The notes under the pieces are model-generated. The model was not told where the DNA came from. It saw only the letters and a program-made list of their open reading frames with translations, and searched no databases. Below are positions 1-7,886 of a stretch of DNA of 40,817 nt, one piece after another (positions within the stretch are counted from its first letter, which is position 1; every line of letters starts with the position of its first letter). A program made the translations under genes and the position numbers. Location of the stretch: positions 1-40,817 of the forward strand of contig JASGTU010000388.1 of NCBI GenBank assembly GCA_030058085.1, read 5' to 3'. The stretch is from Chloroflexota bacterium. GTDB taxonomy: Bacteria; Chloroflexota; Anaerolineae; Caldilineales; Caldilineaceae.

Positions 1-1411
1 CGATCTGCGGCAGATGAAGCCGCCAGCCGCCGGGCGGCTGGTCGTCCGGATCGATGCCGGTCGGCGTCAGCCTCACCGTGGCGCTGTCCACCGCGGTCAC
101 CGACTGTGCGGTTACGCTGTCGTCCACGTAGGCCGTCCACGTCGCCACGTTGGTGGTAGCCACGTCGATTGTAGCGCTGACGGTTTCACCTGCGGCAACG
201 GTGTTCACCGAACTGCCCGGCGCCAGCATATAGTCCAAGCCCGTGAAAACGGAGCCAAGCTCGCTGTCCTCCAGGTCGTGCAGCGGCAGCGCTATGTTGC
301 CCGTGTTCGCTGCCGTGTAGCAGTAGTAGACCGTCGTCCCGGCCGGCACGGTGAGGCTGCTGAGGCTGGCGCACACGCCTGGGTCTATGCCCACGGTCTT
401 GGTCACGGCGATGCCGGGGGCCGGCGGCGCGGCGTTCACCGTCGCGGCATCGGTCGCCTCTGCGGTAAATGGATGGAAATATTTCGGCAGGAGATCCTGG
501 CTGCTGGGCGAGAGTGGGCCTCCCGGCGTGATCGGCAAAATCGGCCCCAAGATCGGCAGGGAGATATAGGAGACATAGGTCACCGCCGCCGTCCATGTCG
601 CCACGTTGGTCGTGGTCACCGCGGCCGTCGCCGTACGCGTCACGAAGGTCGACGCGCCGGGCGCCAACGTGTAGTTGAGCGCGCTCAGCATCGTACCGAA
701 CTGGTCATCCTCCAGCCCATGCACGACCAGAGGAAGGCCGCCCCTATTCATGACCGTGTAGCAGTACGTCACGTCCGTGCCCTCTACCACGTCGATTTCG
801 CCGGCGGAAGCGCACACAGCCGGGTCCGTGCCCACGGTTTTGTCGAACTCGATAGCCGGTGCGCCGTTGGTGAAGGTGCAGGTGTAATCCCCGCCATCTT
901 CGACGTCGAGCAGGATGAAGGCCCCGACGCCGTCGATCTGCCAGCCGCGCAACAGCACGCCCGCGCCATCCTGGCAACGCACGTCGGTCGGCATCCAGCC
1001 TTCGGTCATAAACTCATAGATGATGACCAGCCCGGCCTCGGTCGGGCCGGAGATGGTCCACGTGTTGCTGATGCCCGTGCCGTCGTCGATCAGTTCGAAA
1101 AAGAAGAGCGCTTCCGGCTCATCTTGCGCGGCGTCAAACTGCGCGGCGCCAAGTGCATCTGCCGAGACTGCGCCTACAGGGACGCCTGACGTAGCCGCGC
1201 CCACCAGGAAAGTAAAAGGCTGCGTGCTGTTGGGCACGGCATCCTTAACCACTGTCAGGGTGAACTCAGGCGGTGGGGTCTGCGCCAACGGTTCAGCCCG
1301 CGCCGTAGCCTGCCCGCCGAACTGCGCAAGCTGCAGCAGCGCAACGCTCAACACCAGCGCCACAGCCGCCATCAACGCCGGATAGACAAGCGCACGTTTA
1401 CGCAATTGCAT
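1..1411 (-). CDS. Secreted modular repeat protein, paralogue 1 (3' end cut by window)
   Basis: The frame is open from ATG 1411 to the window edge (470 codons) with AGGAGGG just upstream. Residues 1-40 are an export signal: Arg/Lys-rich start, hydrophobic stretch LVLSVALLQLA, then ATARAE. The mature part has three modules: an FTLTVVKDAVP module ending in YTCTFTNGAP, then two DUF11-like repeats beginning DKTVGTDPAVCA and TKTVGIDPGVCA. Each repeat has a paired Cys (PxVCA...YCYT) and ends TTNVATWTA. The last visible residues, DPDDQPPGGWRLHLPQI, match the C-terminus of the paralogue at 1546-2850 (PGVKRLFLPRIGR), so probably only a few codons are missing. No catalytic motif is visible. A surface or matrix structural/adhesive role is inferred from the fold type and export signal only. 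It lies downstream of its paralogue on the same strand. Confidence 0.8.
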   Translation of the reverse strand, partial: MQLRKRALVYPALMAAVALVLSVALLQLAQFGGQATARAEPLAQTPPPEFTLTVVKDAVPNSTQPFTFLVGAATSGVPVGAVSADALGAAQFDAAQDEPEALFFFELIDDGTGISNTWTISGPTEAGLVIIYEFMTEGWMPTDVRCQDGAGVLLRGWQIDGVGAFILLDVEDGGDYTCTFTNGAPAIEFDKTVGTDPAVCASAGEIDVVEGTDVTYCYTVMNRGGLPLVVHGLEDDQFGTMLSALNYTLAPGASTFVTRTATAAVTTTNVATWTAAVTYVSYISLPILGPILPITPGGPLSPSSQDLLPKYFHPFTAEATDAATVNAAPPAPGIAVTKTVGIDPGVCASLSSLTVPAGTTVYYCYTAANTGNIALPLHDLEDSELGSVFTGLDYMLAPGSSVNTVAAGETVSATIDVATTNVATWTAYVDDSVTAQSVTAVDSATVRLTPTGIDPDDQPPGGWRLHLPQI

Positions 1412-1487
1412 AATGCCCTCCTGGCATTTGGTGATGAGGGGAGGTGATAAATGTCGTTCCGGCAAAACGATTGGTTCGTCTTCGCCG

Positions 1488-1517
1488 CCGCCCCGCAGCC
1501 TGGCGACTGCGGGGCGG
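1488..1517 (-). terminator. GC-rich hairpin after paralogue 2
   Basis: An 11-bp perfect inverted repeat (CCGCCCCGCAG / CTGCGGGGCGG, loop 8) lies about 30 bases past the stop of the upstream secreted paralogue. No clear U-tract follows on the minus strand, so it may attenuate transcription into the next paralogue rather than fully terminate it. Confidence 0.4.
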
Positions 1518-1545
1518 ATCTTCATATAGCGAGGATCACCGGCAA

Positions 1546-2850
1546 TTACCTGCCGATTCGCGGCAGGAAGAGTCGTTTAACGCCCGGCTGGTCGTCCGGA
1601 TCAAGATTGGTCGGCGCCAGCGTCACCGTGGCCGTGGTTGTCGAGGACGCGGTGAAGGTATAGATCTCAAATTGAGCGACGGTCAGTTGTGGAATAGGAA
1701 CCGTATAGGTCATCGATGCCGTCCACGTCGCCACGTTGGTCGTCTCGATTGTGGGCGCGGGCACGGTGTGCGTGATGAAGGTCGATGCGCCCGGCGCCAG
1801 CGTGTAGTCGAGGTCGGTCGCCAACACGCCAAGCTTGTCATCCTCCAACCCATGCGTAGTCATGGTGAGGCCGCCCGTATTCGTGACCTTGAAGCAGTAG
1901 GTCACTTCGTCCTCATCGTCCTGCACGGCGATCTGTTGCGTCGTAGCGCAAACGGCCGGGTCCGTGCCCACGGTCTTGTCGAGCGTAAGCTCCGGCGCGC
2001 CGTTGGTGAAGGTGCAGGTGTACTGCTTGCCCGCCATGACCTCGAAATAGATGTTGTCCATCGGACGACCGGGCGACACACCGGCGGACCGGAGAGGCTC
2101 GTTCCCGACCGGTTCTCCGTTCTCATCTACGCACTGCAAGTTGGTCGGCAGCCATCCCTCCGGCATGGGGTCCTCTTGGACGAACGCCCAGGTCTGCGTG
2201 ACTGCTTCCATGACGCCGGTGATGACCGCCGTGTTGCTCAGCCCCGTGCCGTCGTCCACCAGAGGGATATCCAACTCTTGGACGCCAACGCCGGTGTTAA
2301 CGGAAATGGTGAAAGGCTGCGAGCTGTCGGGGATCGCATCCTTGATGACGGTGAGCGAGAACGGCGCCACGTTTACGAATTCACATATCGCGCCTATAGG
2401 GCCGACTGCGGTAGTCGTTTGCATATTGGTGTACGCCAAGGATATGCCGTTCACCTGGGCGTCCGACGCAAATCCATAGGCGCTTCCCAAGCATCCAGAC
2501 CACACGGCATAGCCCGGCTTGGTGACTTCTGTGACGGTGACATACCCTGCGGCCATCGTCAACGAGAGTGAGCCGCCGATCGCCGGGATCGTCTTTGTCA
2601 CTGCGCCTTCGACGAGTTGATTGTCAACCTCCACGCCGTTTTGCGCCACGATGACGAACGCCCAATCAGACGAGGGCGCGCTGCCCATGACCGTCTTTGT
2701 GATCGTCAACGTAGACGCGTCCAGCTGCGTCTCGGCCCGCGCCGTGGCCTGTCCTCCGAACTGCGCAAGCTGCAGCAGCGCAACGCTCAACACGAGCGCC
2801 ACCGCCGCCATCACCCCCGAATAGATAATCGATCGTTTGCGCTCCTGCAT
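1546..2850 (-). CDS. Secreted modular repeat protein, paralogue 2
   Basis: A 434-residue protein. I chose ATG 2850 because it has GGGAGGGG upstream and starts a textbook export signal (MQERKRS..., hydrophobic core, ATARAE) almost identical to that of the neighbour at 1-1411. The frame is open further upstream, but that part is Arg-rich and overlaps the LacI gene. Module order is: an LTITKTVMG module (about 45-160) containing GYVTVTEVTKPGY; an FSLTVIKDAIP module ending YTCTFTNGAP (about 165-290); then one DUF11-like repeat with DKTVGTDPAVCA, YCFKVTNTGG and TTNVATWTA. It ends DPDDQPGVKRLFLPRIGR. Compared with its paralogue it has gained an N-terminal module and lost one DUF11-like repeat. Function is unknown. 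Secretion, and a structural or adhesive surface role, are inferred. Confidence 0.85.
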   Translation of the reverse strand: MQERKRSIIYSGVMAAVALVLSVALLQLAQFGGQATARAETQLDASTLTITKTVMGSAPSSDWAFVIVAQNGVEVDNQLVEGAVTKTIPAIGGSLSLTMAAGYVTVTEVTKPGYAVWSGCLGSAYGFASDAQVNGISLAYTNMQTTTAVGPIGAICEFVNVAPFSLTVIKDAIPDSSQPFTISVNTGVGVQELDIPLVDDGTGLSNTAVITGVMEAVTQTWAFVQEDPMPEGWLPTNLQCVDENGEPVGNEPLRSAGVSPGRPMDNIYFEVMAGKQYTCTFTNGAPELTLDKTVGTDPAVCATTQQIAVQDDEDEVTYCFKVTNTGGLTMTTHGLEDDKLGVLATDLDYTLAPGASTFITHTVPAPTIETTNVATWTASMTYTVPIPQLTVAQFEIYTFTASSTTTATVTLAPTNLDPDDQPGVKRLFLPRIGR

Positions 2851-2905
2851 AAACCCCTCCCGACAACTGAAGTGATGAGGAAAAACGATTGACGCCGCTC
2901 TAGAC

Positions 2906-2925
2906 GTACGAGCAGAATCTCGTAC
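2906..2925 (-). other. Small hairpin in leader of secreted paralogue 2
   Basis: In the 221-base gap between the LacI stop and the secreted protein start there is a 7-bp inverted repeat GTACGAG-N6-CTCGTAC, framed by CGCT/AGCG. A GGGG-TTT-CCCC hairpin lies about 25-45 bases further upstream. It could be an operator or a folded mRNA leader. I do not recognise a known riboswitch class. Confidence 0.25.
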
Positions 2926-3071
2926 AGCGATTCCGGTTCTCATAGCTGAGGGGGAAACCCCAGAAGCGTTGACTGCTCTCGTGATCGGCGCGCGGCAAAG
3001 CCAATTTCGCGACAATGCTCGTCCGTCAGAATACACGACCAAACGTAGATCGCGCAAACCGAGAGGCCATG

Positions 3072-4070
3072 TCAGGCGGACTCGCGCACGACCAGTTCGC
3101 AGGGCAGGATGTACTCTTGCGCCTCGGGCTGCTGGGCGTCGATCAGCGTACACAGCGCTTCCGCCGCCACTTGGCCTATCTCACGCGCCGGCTGGCGCAC
3201 CACCGTCAGCGGCGGGTCAGCGACTGCGGCCCACGGGTGGTCGTCAAAGCCCACAATCGCTACATCCCTGGGCACACTCATCCCTAATTCACGCAGCGCC
3301 AACAACGCGCCCAACATGAGCAGGTTGTTGTTGACAAAGACCGCCTGCGGCCGCGTAGGCTGTGTCAATAGATGGCGCATCGCCTGCTTGCCCGCCTCTA
3401 TCGTGAGGTGAGACGGGATAACCCAGCCAGGCCGGATCGGAAGCCCTGCTGCGTGCAGCGCCGTATGATAGCCGTGCAGCCGCTCGCGCATAGTGGACAG
3501 CCGCTGGAAGCCGGCTAAGATGCCGATCTCCGTATAACCGCGCGCGATCAGATGCTCCACGCCCAGCCTGGCCCCGCCTTCGTTGTCGGCGCCGACATAC
3601 GGCCCCTCCATGTTGGGAAAACGGCGGTCGACAAAGACGATGGGCGTGTGCTGCGAGGCCACCTCGTTCAGCGGCGTCCAGCGCTGGCTGGTGGCCGCGG
3701 CGATGATGCCGTCCACCCGCTGCCGCAGAAGCAGATCCAGATAATGCGCCTCGCGCGCCAGCACTTCGTCCGTATTACACACCAACAGCCCATACCCCTC
3801 GGCGTGCAGGATATCCTCTACTCCGCGCAGCATCTCGCTGAAGAACAGGTTGGCCGAGTCCGAGATCACCATGCCCACCGTATTGGAGTGCTTGGTGGTG
3901 AGGCTGCGCGCCGCGGCGCTGGGGCGATAGCCCAACTCGGCGATGGCGGCTAGCACGCGCTGGCGCGTCGCCTCTTCCACATTGCGGGTGCTGTTGAGGA
4001 CGTGGGAGACGGTCGACTTGGACACTTCGGCCAACCGCGCCACATCGCTGATGGTCGGGCGCTTGGTCAC
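3072..4070 (-). CDS. LacI/GalR-family transcriptional repressor
   Basis: A 332-residue protein. The N-terminal LacI helix-turn-helix is at residues 6-25 (TISDVARLAEVSKSTVSHVL), followed by the hinge and minor-groove helix NVEEATRQRVLAAIAELGYRPS. A type-1 periplasmic-binding-protein-like effector domain follows (VGMVISDSANLFFSEMLRGVE, VGADNEGGARLGVEHL, AIVGFDDHPWA). I start it at GTG 4070. An in-frame ATG at 4133 lies between the promoter -10 and the predicted transcription start, so it cannot be on the mRNA. The family usually responds to a sugar. The GH2 hydrolase immediately upstream on the same strand is the most likely partner, but no second copy of the operator was found, so the regulon is open apart from autorepression. 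Confidence 0.9.
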   Translation of the reverse strand: MTKRPTISDVARLAEVSKSTVSHVLNSTRNVEEATRQRVLAAIAELGYRPSAAARSLTTKHSNTVGMVISDSANLFFSEMLRGVEDILHAEGYGLLVCNTDEVLAREAHYLDLLLRQRVDGIIAAATSQRWTPLNEVASQHTPIVFVDRRFPNMEGPYVGADNEGGARLGVEHLIARGYTEIGILAGFQRLSTMRERLHGYHTALHAAGLPIRPGWVIPSHLTIEAGKQAMRHLLTQPTRPQAVFVNNNLLMLGALLALRELGMSVPRDVAIVGFDDHPWAAVADPPLTVVRQPAREIGQVAAEALCTLIDAQQPEAQEYILPCELVVRESA

Positions 4071-4109
4071 GGAGATCCGAATAGAGAAATGACGGTTGAC
4101 TTTCCAGAA

Positions 4110-4129
4110 AACCGGTTGCGCAACCGGTT
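4110..4129. promoter_or_regulatory. LacI-family operator, perfect 20-bp palindrome
   Basis: AACCGGTTGCGCAACCGGTT is its own reverse complement, with the central CpG (TTGCGCAA) typical of LacI-family sites. It begins 6 bases past the -10 box, so a bound repressor would cover the transcription start of the regulator gene: autorepression. Confidence 0.85.
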
Positions 4130-4135
4130 GCACCC

Positions 4136-4164
4136 ATCCTATCAGGAGTCATCACCCTTGTCAA
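4136..4164 (-). promoter_or_regulatory. Promoter of the LacI-family gene
   Basis: On the minus strand, TTGACA (4159-4164), a 17-base spacer and TAGGAT (4136-4141) form a near-consensus sigma70-type promoter. The predicted start near 4129 lies in the palindromic operator and gives a leader of about 60 bases before GTG 4070. Confidence 0.8.
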
Positions 4165-4237
4165 GCGCGTTACGCGCATCCGCGCCTCTAGGGACATCTG
4201 GGGCCCAACTCAACTTCTTGGCCGATCAATCCGTAGA

Positions 4238-4255
4238 GGCGGCATCCTTGCCGCC
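4238..4255. repeat. Short palindromic dispersed repeat, copy 1
   Basis: GGCGGCATCCTTGCCGCC forms a 7-bp stem with a 4-base loop and lies in the gap between the GH2 and LacI genes. A copy differing at one base is at 28029-28046, and both are preceded by GTAG. Confidence 0.5.
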
Positions 4256-4316
4256 GCACATGCGCCTCGTGCCCTAAGGATAAGTCGCCCACGAGCCGGC
4301 GTGACGAGTATGCCAA

Positions 4317-4350
4317 AGCGCCCCCGTCGCGCGGCTGCGATGGGGGCGCT
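4317..4350 (-). terminator. Hairpin after the GH2 gene
   Basis: AGCGCCCCCGTCGC and GCGATGGGGGCGCT form a 14-bp stem (one G-T pair) with a 6-base loop, about 60 bases past the GH2 stop. It is followed on the minus strand by only TTT. It separates the hydrolase from the LacI promoter. The rest of the 340-base gap at 4071-4410 holds the LacI leader, promoter and a dispersed palindrome. Confidence 0.6.
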
Positions 4351-4410
4351 CCGTCATGGCGCTATTCGTGTATCTTGGGCGCAGCCGCTCACGCCGCGAT
4401 CAGGTCGCGG

Positions 4411-6249
4411 TCATGTCGATGCAGCCGCTTGTTCGATCGCGGCCGGTCGCTGTTGCGCGGCGCGGACGCGCTCCATGTCGAACTTGACGCTCCGGTCGTA
4501 ACGGTAGATGCCGTTCTGCTCCTGCAAGACGTCCGTCAACTGGGTGTAGCAGTAACCGAACATATTGGGGTCGTCGAGCAGGATGGCGCACAGCTTCTCG
4601 AAGCGGTCGTAGAACTCCTCGATCGTCTTGGGGCGTTCGCCGTATCCCCACGAATCCTCGCCCTCGCGCGCATCCGGATTCCACCAGATGCCGCCAAACT
4701 CGCTCACGAAATAAGGCTGGCCCCGATAGGGGATCGACCAAGCCATGTCGCCCCCAAACCGCGCTGGGACATCCCACTGGGCCGGCGCGTTCACGTAGGG
4801 TGCGCCGGTCGCCAGCCCCGCATGGCGAGAACGGAAGCGCTCCGGGTCCTGCACATAGTCGTGGCTGTCATACACATCCGTCTCGGGCACGCGATGCGAA
4901 TAGCCCGACGTATCCAGCACCGGGCGCGTGGCGTCCATCGCCTTGGTCGCCAGGAACATGCCGCGCGTCACGTCGTCCAGCGCGGTGATGCGGTCCAGAA
5001 GAACCTGCCAGGTCTCATTCAAAGGACACCAGCCCACGATGCTCGGGTGCGAATAGTCGCGCGCCAGAACTTCGAGCCACTGGGTGATGTAGTCCGCCCC
5101 CGGCAGTTGGTGCTCGCCATCCGTCGGACCATAGCGACTGCAGCCCCAATCCGCGAACTCGCCCCACACGATGTAGCCAAGCCGGTCGGCATGGTAGAGG
5201 AAGCGCTCCTCGAAGACCTTCTGGTGCAGCCGCGCGCCGTTGAAGCCCGCCTCTTGACTCAGTGTGATATCGCGCTGCAGCGCTTCGTCGCTCGGCGCGG
5301 TCAGGATGCCGTCGGGATAGTAGCCCTGGTCCAGCACCAAGCGCTGGAAGACCGTCTCGCCGTTGATGTTGATGGCCTTGCCGTCGATGGCGACGCTGCG
5401 CAGCCCGGCGTAGCTCTGCGCCCGGTCGATCACCTGCCCGTCTGCGTCGACCAGCTCGATCTGCAGATCGTAGAGGTGCGGGTCTTCGATGGACCATAGT
5501 CTGCGCCGATCCGCCGGTATGGGCAGGATGACGTGCGGCGCCAGGTCCAGATCGGCCCGGCTCTCGGCGGTGAGGATCTCGCCCCGCTCATCGCTCAGGG
5601 TGACGCGCAGCCGCATCCCCGGCGTATTGTTAGTGATGAACTGCTCCAGGCGCAACATGCCGTTGGCGACATCCGGCGTGATGCGCGGGCGCAGCAAAGC
5701 GATCTCCGGCGCCGGCTCCATCCACACCGTCTGCCAAATGCCGGTGGTGCGCACGTAGATGGCGCCGTGCGGCCCGAACTCGCGCGCCTGCTTGCCGCGC
5801 GGCTGCGGCTTTTCGCTGCCGTCGCGGGCGCGCACGACGATCGTCGCCGTGTCGCCGCCCTCGGCTATGCCGCTCAGGTCACACGTAAAGGGCGAGAAGC
5901 CGCCGCGATGCCGCCCCGCCTCTACGCCGTTCACCCACACCGTGGCGTCGTAATCGACGGCTTGGAAGTGCAGCAGCACGCGCCGCCCGCGCCACTCCTG
6001 CGGAATGGCGACGGTGCGCCGGTACCACACGGCGTTGTGATAGTCGAGGTCTTCGATGCCGGAGAGCTTGGACTCGGGGCAGAAAGGGACCACGATCTTG
6101 CTGTTCAGTTCGCGGTCGAGCAGGCCGCGTTCGAGGCCGCTGTCGCCCCGGTCGATCTCAAACTGCCATTCGCCGTTGAGGCACAGCCACTCGTCACGGC
6201 GAAATTGGGGTCGGGGGTATTCGTTGCGCGGAATGCCGGTCATTGTCAT
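4411..6249 (-). CDS. Glycoside hydrolase family 2 (beta-galactosidase/beta-glucuronidase type)
   Basis: A 612-residue retaining glycosidase. The N-terminal jelly-roll sugar-binding domain contains LNGEWQF, WYRRTV and DYDATVWVNG (about 25-170). An immunoglobulin-like domain follows, then a TIM barrel. The acid/base is Glu412 in PLNETWQ and the nucleophile Glu517 in VSEFGG, both in the standard GH2 context. ATG 6249 is chosen because the homology starts here with PRPQFRRDEWLCLNGEW; the frame is open far upstream over the acetamidase gene, but that part is arginine-rich antisense. No signal peptide is visible, so it is probably cytoplasmic and would act on imported oligosaccharides. Substrate (galactoside, glucuronide or mannoside) cannot be set from sequence. 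It is on the same strand as the LacI gene, which probably regulates this or a linked sugar pathway. Confidence 0.9.
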   Translation of the reverse strand: MTMTGIPRNEYPRPQFRRDEWLCLNGEWQFEIDRGDSGLERGLLDRELNSKIVVPFCPESKLSGIEDLDYHNAVWYRRTVAIPQEWRGRRVLLHFQAVDYDATVWVNGVEAGRHRGGFSPFTCDLSGIAEGGDTATIVVRARDGSEKPQPRGKQAREFGPHGAIYVRTTGIWQTVWMEPAPEIALLRPRITPDVANGMLRLEQFITNNTPGMRLRVTLSDERGEILTAESRADLDLAPHVILPIPADRRRLWSIEDPHLYDLQIELVDADGQVIDRAQSYAGLRSVAIDGKAININGETVFQRLVLDQGYYPDGILTAPSDEALQRDITLSQEAGFNGARLHQKVFEERFLYHADRLGYIVWGEFADWGCSRYGPTDGEHQLPGADYITQWLEVLARDYSHPSIVGWCPLNETWQVLLDRITALDDVTRGMFLATKAMDATRPVLDTSGYSHRVPETDVYDSHDYVQDPERFRSRHAGLATGAPYVNAPAQWDVPARFGGDMAWSIPYRGQPYFVSEFGGIWWNPDAREGEDSWGYGERPKTIEEFYDRFEKLCAILLDDPNMFGYCYTQLTDVLQEQNGIYRYDRSVKFDMERVRAAQQRPAAIEQAAAST

Positions 6250-6485
6250 ATCACCGCTTCTTTTCACTAGATGTGGGCAGCGACCTGCCGCAAGCAGGCG
6301 CAAGAGGAAAGATAGAGTTTTGGCCGGCGATGCGGCGGAGCGCAGGGGCGCGCTCGTCCGCTCGCCGCCTCCTATCTTACCCGCGACCCGCCCCAACAAG
6401 AAATACGCCCCGGCTACTTGGATGCGGCGCGGGGCGCTGAATGCGACAAGGCAACTTGCCGGCGAAATCGGCGGCGGACTCCCGC

Positions 6486-7415
6486 CTACTTGAAGATGCC
6501 CAGCGGCAGGTAGGCCGACACGATCCAGTTGGGCGCGTCCACGATCTCGCTGATCTTCAGGTCGACCGCCGCGCCGCACAGGCAATAGGCCTGCGCCCGC
6601 GTCAGGCCGCGCTCGGCCTCCAGATAGTCGATCACATAACGGATGGCGTTCTGCGCGTTCGCATACAGGTCCGACCCGTGTGCAGTGCGCACGTAATAGC
6701 CGCCGGTGTCGGCTACGGTCAGCTTCTTGCCGGGCGGCGTCACGAAGCGCAGCTCCGGCAAATTGGCGCCCTTGACCAGGTTGAAGCGCAGCGTCACCGT
6801 CATGGGCGACTCGATGCCTGTGCCGTTGACCTCGCCGTCGCCCTGGGCGGCGTGGCAATCGGCGCACGAGAAGAGCGCGCCCGGAACCCACACCGGGAAC
6901 CAGGCGGTCGAGCCGGGGGTCAGGTGGCGGATGTCGATGTTGCCGCCGTGCTCGCCGGGGGCGATGGTGGTGAAGCGTCCATTCTCGCGCGGCGCCACGC
7001 CCATCACGCCGCAGAACGGCTCGTAGGGGATGTGAATGTCCGGGCTGAAGATGCATGTGTCGCCCTGCAACTCATAGTGTTGCAGGTACGGCTCGGCGAA
7101 GTCGTCCGCCAAGAGGCCGAAGCCGGGCAGCACCGCGTTCCAGCCCCAGCCCTTGTGCTCGATGCTGAGGATCTCCACCTCCAGCGCGTCGCCCGGCTCC
7201 GCCCCGTCCATATACACCGGCCCGGTCAGCGGGTGGATCAGGCCGAAGTCGAGGTTGGCTACGGCGTCATGCGAGGAATCCGGCGTCACCTGGTTGGCCG
7301 ACGCCTCCAGCGTCTCGAAAACAACGGTGTCGCCCGGCTGGATGTGGATGCGGGGGGCCAGCGTATTGTCCCAAAAGGCATGGGGTTGGCTGTCGTCCAA
7401 ATGATGCGTCGCCAT
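6486..7415 (-). CDS. Acetamidase/formamidase family protein
   Basis: A 309-residue protein of the FmdA/AmdA family, which hydrolyses formamide or short aliphatic amides to ammonia and the acid. It is full length. Family landmarks are HIQPGDTVVFET (24-35), GPVYMDGAEPGD (65-76), FCGVMGVAP (134-142) and the metal/active-site segment CADCHAAQGDGE (184-195), where relatives usually have GDxHxxQGDGE. ATG 7415 has AAGGAG nine bases upstream. The 236-base gap to the GH2 gene downstream shows no clear regulatory feature. A nitrogen-scavenging role is inferred from the family; the exact amide is unknown. Confidence 0.88.
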   Translation of the reverse strand: MATHHLDDSQPHAFWDNTLAPRIHIQPGDTVVFETLEASANQVTPDSSHDAVANLDFGLIHPLTGPVYMDGAEPGDALEVEILSIEHKGWGWNAVLPGFGLLADDFAEPYLQHYELQGDTCIFSPDIHIPYEPFCGVMGVAPRENGRFTTIAPGEHGGNIDIRHLTPGSTAWFPVWVPGALFSCADCHAAQGDGEVNGTGIESPMTVTLRFNLVKGANLPELRFVTPPGKKLTVADTGGYYVRTAHGSDLYANAQNAIRYVIDYLEAERGLTRAQAYCLCGAAVDLKISEIVDAPNWIVSAYLPLGIFK

Positions 7416-7723
7416 CAGCGTTTCTCCTTATAGTACGGGTGTTCAGTTAACGGGTGACATAGGAGGAATTGCGTGAAGCGAGCCGGCGAACGGAACATCG
7501 CCGGCTTCCCGCCTGCCAAACGTATAGATATCGCGTTACAGTCGGGCGAGCGGATCGACACGAGCGCCGGTCCGCAATCCAGAAAATACGTTGTAGCGAA
7601 GATAGGGCGAGTATATCACAGCGGCAAAATGGCGGGCAAGCCAAGGCCCCGATGCCAAGCTGAAAGCTCGGTCTGCTGATGATCGAAATGGAGACGTTTG
7701 CCCTACAATCACAAAATGAACGC
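7416..7723. other. Divergent intergenic region, mostly unassigned
   Basis: Between the acetamidase start and the protease promoter. It contains an 8-bp inverted repeat GCCGGCGA-N8-TCGCCGGC (7482-7505) and a possible small ORF with a strong ribosome-binding site at 7473. No RNA gene is recognised. Confidence 0.5.
7473..7679 (+). CDS. Possible small basic protein, unknown
   Basis: GTG 7473 is preceded by AGGAGG at 7461-7466, an ideal Shine-Dalgarno distance, and opens a 68-codon frame (KRAGERNIAGFPPAKRID...). The product would be basic, without membrane segments or recognised motifs, and ends RCQAESSVC. The first codons also encode the GCCGGCGA hairpin. It lies upstream of the protease promoter on the same strand. 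The ribosome-binding site is the only positive evidence and no promoter was found, so this is a weak call. Confidence 0.22.
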   Translation: MKRAGERNIAGFPPAKRIDIALQSGERIDTSAGPQSRKYVVAKIGRVYHSGKMAGKPRPRCQAESSVC

Positions 7724-7752
7724 TTGACACCGCATCGGCGCGTGATTATGCT
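7724..7752 (+). promoter_or_regulatory. Promoter of the subtilisin-like protease
   Basis: TTGACA (7724-7729), 17-base spacer, TATGCT (7747-7752). The predicted start near 7759 gives a leader of about 128 bases before the AAGGAGGG ribosome-binding site at 7871-7878. Confidence 0.75.
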
Positions 7753-7886
7753 TCAACGCGGCAACAGTGCTCGCTGTCGCATGGCCTCATCCCTGCCTTC
7801 GCAAGCTACTGGCTACGTCGAACAGCCGGCTCAACTGATTTGGGAGCACAGTGTGTGATTGTGTACTTCTAAGGAGGGACCCCCAG

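Noticed and set aside
14-2571. Long plus-strand open frames opposite the secreted paralogues
   Set aside because: Arg/His-rich translations without motifs or ribosome-binding sites. The minus strand encodes clear signal peptides and repeats, so these are antisense shadows of GC-rich coding DNA.
2851-3071. Riboswitch in the leader of secreted paralogue 2
   Set aside because: Hairpins are present, but I could not match the conserved core of c-di-GMP, cobalamin or other known classes. It is kept only as a low-confidence hairpin feature.
2851-3153. Upstream extension of secreted paralogue 2 to an ATG at 3153
   Set aside because: The extension overlaps the LacI gene, is Arg-rich, and would bury a perfect signal peptide. 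ATG 2850 has the ribosome-binding site.
4071-4133. Longer LacI start at ATG 4133
   Set aside because: It lies between the -10 box and the predicted transcription start, and the added residues would be encoded by the operator.
6250-7056. 269-residue N-terminal extension of the GH2 enzyme
   Set aside because: It is antisense to the acetamidase gene over most of its length and has no GH2 homology. ATG 6249 starts directly before the sugar-binding domain.
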